From Cytophagales bacterium (lineage in GTDB: Bacteria; Bacteroidota; Bacteroidia; Cytophagales; Spirosomataceae): a stretch of 7,259 nucleotides of DNA. The position numbers were made by a program, and so were the translations under genes. The stretch is from contig JAGWUO010000055.1 of NCBI GenBank assembly GCA_028868395.1, forward strand, positions 1 to 7,259, written 5' to 3'. A model generated the notes under the pieces. That model saw only the letters and a program-made list of their open reading frames with translations, was not told where the DNA came from and made no database searches. Below, in pieces: positions 1-5,998 of the stretch (positions within the stretch are counted from its first letter, which is position 1; the number at the start of each line of letters is the position of its first letter).

Positions 1-2178
1 CTTTCCAAATTAATCGCAGGATCAGAAGGGACATTGGCGGTAGTACATGCCATGAAATTAAACTTATTGGATCTACCAGAACCAGAAGTGGCTCTTGTTT
101 GTATTCATTGCCATAGCCTTCAAGAAGCATTACAGGTAAATATTGAGGCACTAAATCATCCGATCCTTGCCTCTGAATTAGTAGATGATTACATCCTATC
201 GTTCACTGAGGGTCATCCTAATTTCGAAAAAGACCGCGATTTTATAGAAGGAAAACCGGCTGCCATTTTAATGGTGGAATTTCGATCAACTAATCGAGCA
301 ACTTTAGAAAATCACGTTTCTCAACTTATTGATCAATTAAAGTCAAATAAACTTGGTTATGCCTACCCTACCTTATTGGGTCAGGATATTGCCAAAGGTT
401 GGGATATTCGAAAAGCCGGCCTAGGACTAATCAGAAACCTCGAAGGAGATACCCAACCCGTCAATTTGATTGAAGACTGTGCAGTTGATCCTATTGATTT
501 ACCGGCTTATGTGGCAGAAATACAGGAACTACTCGCAAAGTATGATACGAATGCAGCCTACTATGCACATGCCGGTGCAGGCGAATTGCATATTGAGCCT
601 TTCATCAACTTAAAGAGCCCTGAGGGTGTTTCCATATTTCGTCAATTATTGGCCGAAACGGTGGAGATACTGAAGAAATACAAAGGATCCTTAAGTGGTG
701 AACACGGTGATGGGCGTTTGCGTGGCGAATTCATCCCAGAATTAATGGGAAAAGAAATATATGGCCTTTTCAAAGAGATTAAGCACGTATTTGATCCTCA
801 AAATTTGTTTAATCCAGGTAAAATTACGGATAGTCCACCGATGGACACGGCCTTCCGTTTTACCGATAAAAAAGCAGCTGAGCCAACCTATTTCTTTGAT
901 TATGGGGTTTGGAGAAATCCGTTAGGTCTCGCTGAAAAATGCTCTGGTTCTGGAGATTGCAAGAAAACAGCTTTAAGTGGCGGTACCATGTGCCCCAGTT
1001 ATATGGCTACTTTGCAAGAAAAAGATTCTACCCGAGCAAGAGCTAATATGCTCCGTCAACTCTTAAGTTCACCTAAAGAGGAAACGTTCAGTAACCCCGA
1101 TTTGCATGAAATTTTAGACTTATGTTTGTCCTGTAAAGGTTGCCAAACGGAATGCCCTTCTGGCGTGGACATGGGGAAATTAAAGGCTGAAACGCTACAA
1201 CAGTCTTATTTAAAAAATGGAGTACCCTTACGAACTAAACTCATCGGGCACTTCCCTACTTTGCAACGTTTCGCCAGCTATATAGCTCCTTTGTACAATT
1301 TTATCATTGAATTCCCGCTCACATCTAGCCTTGTGAAATTAGCCATGGGCTTCTCCATCGAGCGAAGTCTGCCTACCGTTCAATTCACCAGCTTAGAAAA
1401 ATGGTTTGAGCGTTATGCAAAGAAAAACCCACAAGAGAACTACGAGAAGGGATTTGTCTATCTCCTAGCAGATGAATTCACGAATCACAATGAGGTTCCT
1501 TTAGGCCAAAAGACCGTTAAATTATTAAATCAATTAGGCTACGGGGTTCAAATTCCGAAAGGAATTATCACTGGTAGAAGTTTTATTTCCAAAGGAATGT
1601 TAATTGAGGCTAAAGCGTTAGCCAATGCTAATGTAGACCAATTAGCAGATCTCATTTCGATTGACCGACCTTTGATTGGAATTGAACCAAGCGCCCTATT
1701 AACCTTCAGAGATGAAATCCCTTCTCTTGTTGATGCTGATAAACGCGAAAAAGCGGAACAATTAAAACCGAATTGCCTTTTAATCGACGAATTCATTGCA
1801 CGCGAATTCAAAGCAGGAAGAATAACTTCAGATTCTTTCCACGGCAAACAGCAAAAAATCCTCTTACACGGTCATTGCCACCAAAAATCCATCGCCGGAT
1901 TAAGCGCTACGCGCATCGCCTTAACGATCCCTTCCCAATATGAAGTGGAATTATTACCGACAGGCTGTTGCGGAATGGCGGGATCTTTTGGCTATGAGAA
2001 AAAACACTATAAAATCTCTCAGCAAATAGCGAACCTAGTCCTTTTCCCTCGTCTATTGAATAAACCCATTAAAAGCATCATTGCCAGCAACGGTACCTCC
2101 TGTAGACACCAAATCAAAGATGGTATCGAACAAACAGGTTTCCACACGGCAGAAATTTTATTTAACGCACTCAAATGA
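1..2178 (+). CDS. FAD-linked oxidase / Fe-S oxidoreductase, YdiJ-like D-2-hydroxyacid (2-hydroxyglutarate) dehydrogenase family, 5'-truncated by the window
   Basis: The frame is open from base 1, so the gene starts upstream. 725 codons are visible of a family usually near 950-1020 residues. Seen, in window codons: the end of the FAD-binding domain (GSEGTLAV, 7-14); the FAD-oxidase C-terminal domain with HAGAGELHIEP (190-200), GEHGDGRLRGEF (233-244) and DPQNLFNPGKI (from 265); Fe-S cysteines at 314, 320 and 331, then CxxCxxCxxxCP (Cys 375, 378, 381, 385); and a C-terminal cysteine-rich region with HGHCHQKS (623-630), TGCCG (654-658) and a late Cys at 701. Family knowledge: a flavin domain oxidises a 2-hydroxyacid and passes electrons through Fe-S clusters; E. 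coli YdiJ is linked to D-2-hydroxyglutarate. The substrate here is inferred. The protein is soluble or peripherally membrane-associated, with no transmembrane segment visible. The first CCG motif reads ITG (codons 523-525). The stop overlaps the next start by ATGA, suggesting coupling. Confidence 0.9.
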   Translation, partial: LSKLIAGSEGTLAVVHAMKLNLLDLPEPEVALVCIHCHSLQEALQVNIEALNHPILASELVDDYILSFTEGHPNFEKDRDFIEGKPAAILMVEFRSTNRATLENHVSQLIDQLKSNKLGYAYPTLLGQDIAKGWDIRKAGLGLIRNLEGDTQPVNLIEDCAVDPIDLPAYVAEIQELLAKYDTNAAYYAHAGAGELHIEPFINLKSPEGVSIFRQLLAETVEILKKYKGSLSGEHGDGRLRGEFIPELMGKEIYGLFKEIKHVFDPQNLFNPGKITDSPPMDTAFRFTDKKAAEPTYFFDYGVWRNPLGLAEKCSGSGDCKKTALSGGTMCPSYMATLQEKDSTRARANMLRQLLSSPKEETFSNPDLHEILDLCLSCKGCQTECPSGVDMGKLKAETLQQSYLKNGVPLRTKLIGHFPTLQRFASYIAPLYNFIIEFPLTSSLVKLAMGFSIERSLPTVQFTSLEKWFERYAKKNPQENYEKGFVYLLADEFTNHNEVPLGQKTVKLLNQLGYGVQIPKGIITGRSFISKGMLIEAKALANANVDQLADLISIDRPLIGIEPSALLTFRDEIPSLVDADKREKAEQLKPNCLLIDEFIAREFKAGRITSDSFHGKQQKILLHGHCHQKSIAGLSATRIALTIPSQYEVELLPTGCCGMAGSFGYEKKHYKISQQIANLVLFPRLLNKPIKSIIASNGTSCRHQIKDGIEQTGFHTAEILFNALK

Positions 2179-2471
2179 TCCAATACAACATATCGCTCTT
2201 TATCGAGCCCAGCATTACAGAGACAGCATTAAAAGCCTTGAAAACGGTAATTATGCCTGAAATCGAGAAGCAAGCCTTTATCGATCAAATTCATTTATTT
2301 GAAATCAGTTCTCACCAAGAACCTGATTCAAATGGCTACTCGCTTCAATGCTGGCTACCAGAATTTGAAGAAGAACAAAAAGACTTTATTGAAGGAATTG
2401 TGTCTGGTTTTTTCCAAAAGGAATTCGCGAATCAGTATGTGTATTTTCCGAGTCAGTTGAAGAGAGTGTAG
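2175..2471 (+). CDS. DUF4286 family protein
   Basis: This 98-residue protein begins MIQYNISLFIEP and has a conserved-looking pattern of a first beta strand, a helix containing a P-E pair (MPEIEKQ), a second strand (IHLFEIS), a strand (YSLQCWLP) and a helix ending in YVYFPSQLKRV. I recognise this as the small Bacteroidota DUF4286 family, whose members are about 100 residues and start MIxYNxT/S. The likely fold is a dimeric ferredoxin-like alpha/beta barrel of the type found in small monooxygenase-like proteins, but that is inference and no biochemical role is established. There is no signal peptide or membrane segment. The ATG lies inside the upstream gene's last codons (ATGA overlap), so translation is probably coupled to the oxidoreductase. 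The shared transcript does not prove a shared pathway. Confidence 0.8.
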   Translation: MIQYNISLFIEPSITETALKALKTVIMPEIEKQAFIDQIHLFEISSHQEPDSNGYSLQCWLPEFEEEQKDFIEGIVSGFFQKEFANQYVYFPSQLKRV

Positions 2472-2537
2472 AGAATAGATAATAGAGAATAGAGAATTTA
2501 CCATTCATACTATCTATACTCTATAATCTATAATCTC
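2471..2537. terminator. AT-rich imperfect palindrome between convergent genes, candidate bidirectional terminator
   Basis: The arm at 2471-2495, built from repeated ATAGA-type units, pairs with 2511-2537. The stem has three single mismatches and a 2-nt bulge, and the loop is 2496-2510. It begins on the stop codon of the DUF4286 gene and ends one base short of the ung stop codon, so it fills the whole gap. It has few G-C pairs and no clean T-run, so it is not a textbook intrinsic terminator. Its position between convergent genes makes a termination or mRNA 3'-end role plausible. Confidence 0.45.
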
Positions 2538-2538
2538 C

Positions 2539-3228
2539 TTAATTACCCCATTCAATCGGAGTTTGACCACTTCCCACTAAGTACTCATTAATTTTTGAAA
2601 AAGGTTTCGTCCCAAAAAATCCACCTCTATTCGCCGCTAAAGGCGATGGATGAGCCGCTTCAATGATAAAATGGCGCTGAGAATCGATCAACTTTGAAAG
2701 CTTTTGGGCATATGCACCCCAGAAAACAAAAACAACGTTTTGTTTCTCGTCATTTAAAATGCTGATAACTTCTTGAGTAAATTCCTCCCAGCCCTGTTTC
2801 GAATGAGAATTGGCTTCTCCGGATCGAACTGTTAAAACAGCATTCAAAAGTAAAACCCCTTGATCCGCCCAAGATCGTAAATCTCCATTCATTCGAAATA
2901 TCTTTAAGTCTTCATAAAGTTCTTTGTAGATATTACGAAGTGAGGGTGGCAAAGGGAATGAAGGAGGAACAGAAAAGGATAAACCTTGCGCTTGTCCTAG
3001 TCCGTGGTAGGGATCTTGACCAATGATCACAACTTTAGTTTGTGTAAAACTACACCGTTGGAAAGCGGTAAAAATCTGATCTAACGGTGGAAATATGTCA
3101 TAAGAGATATACTCCTTCTCTAGAAATAAACCTAAGTTCTGAAAATAAGCGGCAGAAAAAGTGGAATTCAATACTGTTTTCCAATCATTATTCAAAGTTT
3201 CGGCTAATTTTACACCAAGATTATTCAT
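2539..3228 (-). CDS. ung: Uracil-DNA glycosylase, family 1
   Basis: This cytoplasmic base-excision repair enzyme cuts uracil from DNA, leaving an abasic site. The 229-residue length equals that of E. coli Ung. Seen: GQDPYH at 70-75 with the water-activating Asp72; Phe85 in GLSFSV, which stacks on uracil; Asn129 in LLLNAVLTVR, which reads uracil; and HPSPL at 193-197 with catalytic His193 and the DNA-intercalating Leu197. The residue after HPSPL is Ala where E. coli has Ser, and the next loop (NRGGFFG) is one Gly longer, a variation I believe occurs in other members. The ATG start gives the normal N-terminus leading to DWKTVL. A later TTG (residue 12) is possible but less likely. The gene is convergent with the DUF4286 gene and divergent from apaG with only 16 bp between starts. 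A promoter candidate places the transcript start almost on the ATG. Confidence 0.97.
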   Translation of the reverse strand: MNNLGVKLAETLNNDWKTVLNSTFSAAYFQNLGLFLEKEYISYDIFPPLDQIFTAFQRCSFTQTKVVIIGQDPYHGLGQAQGLSFSVPPSFPLPPSLRNIYKELYEDLKIFRMNGDLRSWADQGVLLLNAVLTVRSGEANSHSKQGWEEFTQEVISILNDEKQNVVFVFWGAYAQKLSKLIDSQRHFIIEAAHPSPLAANRGGFFGTKPFSKINEYLVGSGQTPIEWGN

Positions 3229-3232
3229 TATT

Positions 3233-3264
3233 CCAATTTACAGGATGACAGAAGCATATTCAAA
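3233..3264 (-). promoter_or_regulatory. Candidate Bacteroidota-type promoter for ung
   Basis: On the minus strand TTTG (3261-3264) is followed after 20 nt by TAAATTGG (3233-3240), which matches the TAnnTTTG -7 consensus except for one base. The expected transcript start falls near 3228-3229, on or next to the ung ATG, so the mRNA would be nearly leaderless. The -33 element lies inside the apaG coding sequence. Confidence 0.4.
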
Positions 3265-3631
3265 CGGATTCTTAGTTTCAGTAGATACGACTCATCTACC
3301 TGAATTTGAACTAAATCCGCCTTACAAGCATTTTTTCTCCTACCAAATTACGATCAAAAACTTAAGTAATCAACCTGGTCAACTAGTCAGTCGTTTTTGG
3401 GAGATTGTGGATGGCATTGGTTCTAAAGAAACCGTTAATGGATTAGGCGTTGTGGGCCAACAACCTATTATTGAACCCGGTAATTCTTTTACCTATACAT
3501 CAGGATGCCCTTTAATCTCTTCGATCGGTAAAATGAGTGGACATTATGTATTTCTAAATTTAGAAAATCAAGCGACCTTTAAAGTGGACATTCCGGCCTT
3601 CGAACTTATTCCTGCCTATCACTTAAATTAA
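3245..3631 (+). CDS. apaG: ApaG protein (DUF525 domain)
   Basis: This 128-residue protein matches ApaG along its whole length. Seen: SYQITIKNLSNQ near the start; SRFWEIVDGIG; the family signature GVVGQQPIIEPGNSFTYTSG in the middle; a GKMSGHYVF segment; and the terminal strand DIPAFELIPAYHLN. The fold known for the family is a single fibronectin-III/Ig-like beta sandwich. Database names call it a Co2+/Mg2+ efflux protein from Salmonella genetics (CorD), but it has no membrane segment and is not itself a transporter; its molecular role is unsettled. I chose the ATG at 3245 because it gives the usual family N-terminus. The frame stays open upstream to 3161, but that extension would run antisense into ung. 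The stop codon TAA shares one base with the next ATG (TAATG), indicating coupled translation of the downstream gene. Confidence 0.93.
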   Translation: MTEAYSNGFLVSVDTTHLPEFELNPPYKHFFSYQITIKNLSNQPGQLVSRFWEIVDGIGSKETVNGLGVVGQQPIIEPGNSFTYTSGCPLISSIGKMSGHYVFLNLENQATFKVDIPAFELIPAYHLN

Positions 3632-4002
3632 TGAATCGTTTACAATTCTATTTTAAGGCACAAACGGCACACGGATTACATTCTCCATCTATCTATTCCT
3701 TGTATTGTGAATTGCTAAATCCCTTTTTAAAAGAGCAAATAAGCTATTCCCAATTAAAAGAAGCCTTGGTACATCGTTATCCGGATTGTCGCATTATGGA
3801 AATACAATCCTATATAGATATTGCCAAAATCCCTCAAAATACAGTCATACTATTTGAAAAACCACACAATCAAGAGGAAATTTGGAATGAATTACATTCT
3901 CATCCCGAGGTGATTCAGACCGTCGATTTATTTGACCTCGGCCTACTCTTTTTAAAACCCATTTGCCCTAAACAGCATTTCTATTTACGCAAAATGGCCT
4001 AA
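3631..4002 (+). CDS. Short protein resembling the two ends of a Bacteroidota class I SAM-methyltransferase, lacking the SAM-binding core
   Basis: This is a 123-residue protein. Residues 6-30 (FYFKAQTAHGLHSPSIYSLYCELLN) resemble the N-terminal signature of a Bacteroidota methyltransferase family that begins with a helix and HGxHSPFVYxL. Residues 72-120 (VILFEKPHNQEEIWNELHSHP, then VDLFDLGLLFLKP and QHFYLR) resemble the last strands and helix of the same family, where a DDIHWS-type strand, a helix, a D-x-F-x-x-G-[IL]-[VL]-F strand and a terminal HFxxR occur. Family members are usually around 200-260 residues, and their Rossmann motif I (E-I-G-T-S-x-G type) is missing here. The frame is intact and coupled to apaG by TAATG, so the gene looks expressed rather than a frameshifted pseudogene. 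Catalysis by the standard SAM mechanism looks impossible. The family link comes from recalled motifs, not from an alignment. Confidence 0.7.
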   Translation: MNRLQFYFKAQTAHGLHSPSIYSLYCELLNPFLKEQISYSQLKEALVHRYPDCRIMEIQSYIDIAKIPQNTVILFEKPHNQEEIWNELHSHPEVIQTVDLFDLGLLFLKPICPKQHFYLRKMA

Positions 4003-4029
4003 AAAAGGGGCTCAATTTGAGCCCCTTTT
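4003..4029. terminator. Strong bidirectional intrinsic terminator
   Basis: There is a perfect 12-bp stem, AAAAGGGGCTCA (4003-4014) with TGAGCCCCTTTT (4018-4029), and a 3-nt loop. On the plus strand the stem ends in TTTT followed by an AT-rich run, serving the apaG operon. On the minus strand it ends in six T (complement of 4001-4006), serving deaD. It starts directly after the stop codon of the 123-codon gene and stops 2 bp before the deaD stop codon. Confidence 0.93.
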
Positions 4030-4031
4030 GA

Positions 4032-5846
4032 TTATTTGTCTGCTTTCGCAATATCGACATTCACTCGCTTTCCCTTGATTTGGGCGCCGCTCATTTTGTC
4101 TAATACTACATTTGCATATTCTTTCGGTACATCCACAAAGGTGTGTTTGTTCTCGATTTGAATTTGACCCAATACGTTTCCTGGAATACCTGATTCTCCG
4201 GCAAAAGCTCCCACGATGTTCGATGGAGAGATTTTTTCGTTAAATCCAATGTTCACTACTAGACGTACCATATTTTCGTCTGATTTGTAAGGCTTACCAT
4301 CACGATCCACACGAGGACCACGAGGAGCTGAGTTACGATCTCCGCCTCTTTCGAAACGACCACCGCGGTCTCCGCCACGATCTCCACCTCTTTCGAAACG
4401 ACCCGCGCCACGACGTCCTCCATCACGGTCTCCACCCCAACGATCTCCGCCGCCACCTCTTTCGAAGCGACCACCACCGCGTTCATCGCGACCGTACTTA
4501 CGTGAGCTGCGTTCCATTTCGCCTTCGAGATTTTCATCACCGAATTCGTTTTTCACGACACCCATGTTCATTTTTACTAAAGCAGCGACTACTTGTTCTA
4601 CCGAGAATCCTGCATGTTGCAAGTTTGGCAAAGCATCATCAAATAATTCTAACCCACCTTCAGCAATCGTCGCAGCTACACGATCAATAAACATACCTTT
4701 CTTCACTCCCACTACGTCAGAGAAAGTAGGAATTACACCTTTATCGATCTTCACTTTCGTATAGTTCATAATTTCACGCAAACGATTACGTTCAGAACCA
4801 ACTACTAATGTAAATGCCTTACCAGACTTACCAGCACGACCTGTACGACCGATACGGTGTACGTAATATTCTTCATCTAATGGAATATCGTAATTAATGA
4901 CGGCATCCACATTATCTACGTCCAAACCACGTGCCGCCACATCCGTCGCCACTAAGAAACTCACATTTCCACCGCGGAAACGATTCATCACTTGGGTACG
5001 TTGAGATTGACGCAAGTCACCGTGAAGACCTTCTGCCGCGTAACCACGCAACATCAATTCTTCCACCACTTCGTCTACACGTTTCTTTTGATTACAGAAA
5101 ATCAATACCAATTTCAAGGAATAGAAGTCGATCAAACGAGTCGTTACTTCCATTTTCGCACGTCCTTTTACATCATAGTATAATTGCTCGATGTTTACGT
5201 TCGTGATCTCGTTCTTAACCACTTTCACTAACTTAGGGTTAGTCAAATAACGGTTTGTCAAAGCCATAATAGGCTTAGACATGGTTGCAGAGAACAAGAC
5301 TGTTTGACGCTCATTCGGAATTTCTTCCAAAATGCTTTCGATATCCTCCCGGAAACCCATATCTAACATCTCATCTGCCTCATCTAACACGATCATCGAT
5401 GCTTGATTTAATTTCAAGGCACGACGCTCGATTAAATCGATGACACGACCTGGTGTTCCCACCACAATGTTAGCCCCTGCTTTTAAGGACTTAATTTGAC
5501 GATCGATGGAATCTCCACCATACACAGTTGTCACCCAAACCCCTTTAGTGTACTTAGACAACTTCTTCATTTCCTCAGAAACTTGAACTGCTAATTCACG
5601 CGTAGGACATAAGATGATTGCTTGAACATACTTCTCAAAAGGAACAATATGCTCAATCATCGGAATACCAAACGCGGCTGTTTTACCAGTACCTGTTTGT
5701 GCTTGACCGATGACATCACGACCTTCCATAACGAAAGGAATTGCTTCTGATTGGATGGGAGAAGCAAACTCAAAGCCCATTTCTTTTACTGCTTCTTGGA
5801 TTCCTTCCGACAATGGAAGCGAATCGAAGCGAATTTTTTCACTCAT
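4032..5846 (-). CDS. deaD: DEAD-box ATP-dependent RNA helicase, DeaD/CsdA type, with RGG linker and DbpA-like RNA-binding domain
   Basis: This 604-residue cytoplasmic helicase carries the full motif set: Q motif (FDSLPLSEGI, Gln32), motif I AQTGTGKT (49-56), PTREL (81-85), TPGR (131-134), DEAD (155-158), SAT (186-188), LIFCNQ (248-253), ATDVAARGLDV (300-310) and HRIGRTGR (330-337). Residues about 355-430 resemble the DeaD dimerisation region. Residues about 448-512 are a Gly/Arg-rich linker with repeated RFERGG. Residues 526-601 resemble the DbpA-type RRM (PF03880) that binds structured RNA. In the family, such proteins remodel rRNA and mRNA, assist ribosome assembly and often rise in the cold; that role is inferred here. 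E. coli DeaD has its Arg/Gly tail after the RRM, whereas here it lies before it. The gene has its own consensus promoter, a structured leader and a strong terminator. The ATG gives a canonical N-terminus just before the Q motif. Confidence 0.96.
   Translation of the reverse strand: MSEKIRFDSLPLSEGIQEAVKEMGFEFASPIQSEAIPFVMEGRDVIGQAQTGTGKTAAFGIPMIEHIVPFEKYVQAIILCPTRELAVQVSEEMKKLSKYTKGVWVTTVYGGDSIDRQIKSLKAGANIVVGTPGRVIDLIERRALKLNQASMIVLDEADEMLDMGFREDIESILEEIPNERQTVLFSATMSKPIMALTNRYLTNPKLVKVVKNEITNVNIEQLYYDVKGRAKMEVTTRLIDFYSLKLVLIFCNQKKRVDEVVEELMLRGYAAEGLHGDLRQSQRTQVMNRFRGGNVSFLVATDVAARGLDVDNVDAVINYDIPLDEEYYVHRIGRTGRAGKSGKAFTLVVGSERNRLREIMNYTKVKIDKGVIPTFSDVVGVKKGMFIDRVAATIAEGGLELFDDALPNLQHAGFSVEQVVAALVKMNMGVVKNEFGDENLEGEMERSSRKYGRDERGGGRFERGGGGDRWGGDRDGGRRGAGRFERGGDRGGDRGGRFERGGDRNSAPRGPRVDRDGKPYKSDENMVRLVVNIGFNEKISPSNIVGAFAGESGIPGNVLGQIQIENKHTFVDVPKEYANVVLDKMSGAQIKGKRVNVDIAKADK
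4338..4490 (-). repeat. In-gene repeats encoding the RGG / RFERGG linker of the helicase
   Basis: Three near-identical 17-base units (CCTCTTTCGAAACGACC and a one-base variant) lie at 4345-4361, 4387-4403 and 4456-4472 within GC-rich sequence. Read on the minus strand they encode RFERGG blocks, with GGDR-type units between them. Unequal spacing and in-frame coding show that this is a low-complexity protein linker, not a CRISPR array. Such units tend to expand and contract between strains. Confidence 0.85.
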
Positions 5847-5878
5847 TTGATATATTTAATTACGATGCCCGAACACAT
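5843..5878 (-). other. Possible 11-codon leader reading frame upstream of deaD
   Basis: An ATG at 5876-5878 opens a frame of 11 codons (MCSGIVIKYIK) ending in TGA at 5843-5845, which overlaps the deaD ATG as ATGA. An AGGAG (minus strand of 5890-5894) stands 11 nt upstream of the leader ATG, which is notable in a phylum that rarely uses Shine-Dalgarno sites. The overlap would allow translational coupling. The frame is short enough to be chance, and no amino-acid bias suggests attenuation. Confidence 0.25.
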
Positions 5879-5954
5879 CCGTAATTTAACTCCTGCCGAT
5901 AGCCTTTGAAAAAAGGGAAAAAGAGAGTTCCTGCGGATGTATTTAATAAACAAA
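5847..5954 (-). promoter_or_regulatory. Structured 5' leader of deaD
   Basis: From the predicted start near 5954 the leader is about 107 nt. Pairing A joins 5934-5940 with 5875-5881 (7 bp, perfect), extended inside by 5925-5929 with 5888-5892 (5 bp), and encloses a small hairpin (5903-5907 with 5912-5916). Pairing B joins 5858-5867 with 5876-5879 and 5881-5886 (10 bp with one bulged base, 8-nt loop), with a few further pairs beyond a mismatch. A and B use the same bases at 5876-5881, so they exclude each other. A would hide the AGGAG and the leader ATG; B stands about 11 nt before the deaD ATG. A cold- or self-regulated switch is inference. Confidence 0.4.
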
Positions 5955-5957
5955 GCA

Positions 5958-5989
5958 CAAAAGTACCGCTTATTAAATTAGTATGCAAT
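5958..5989 (-). promoter_or_regulatory. Bacteroidota-type promoter for deaD
   Basis: The minus strand reads ATTG (5986-5989), 20 nt, then TACTTTTG (5958-5965), a perfect TAnnTTTG -7 element. The -33 box matches TTTG in three of four bases. It lies just after the stop codon of the upstream same-strand gene. The start of transcription is predicted near 5954. No terminator is visible between that gene and this promoter, so some read-through into deaD is possible. Confidence 0.7.
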
Positions 5990-5998
5990 AAAATTGTA

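Noticed and set aside
1548..1847. A 99-codon open frame on the minus strand inside the Fe-S oxidoreductase gene
   Set aside because: It lies wholly antisense to a strongly conserved coding region, has no recognisable domain and has no promoter-like sequence; it is a shadow frame.
3161..3244. A longer apaG start at 3161 adding 28 residues
   Set aside because: The extension would run antisense through the start of ung, and its residues do not resemble ApaG N-termini; the ATG at 3245 fits the family.
4338..4490. Repeats that superficially resemble a CRISPR array
   Set aside because: The units are 17 bases, unequally spaced, in frame and encode RFERGG; there are no spacers of equal length and no cas genes.
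4259..4540. A 93-codon minus-strand frame and short plus-strand frames across the helicase gene (4502-5206)
   Set aside because: They overlap the helicase in other frames. The Val/Ala/Glu-rich 4259-4540 translation comes from the RGG repeats read out of frame.
727..4547. Eight GAATTC sites, more than the roughly two to three expected by composition
   Set aside because: Most lie in coding sequence, often as Glu-Phe codons, and no restriction-modification gene is in the window; probably codon-driven chance.
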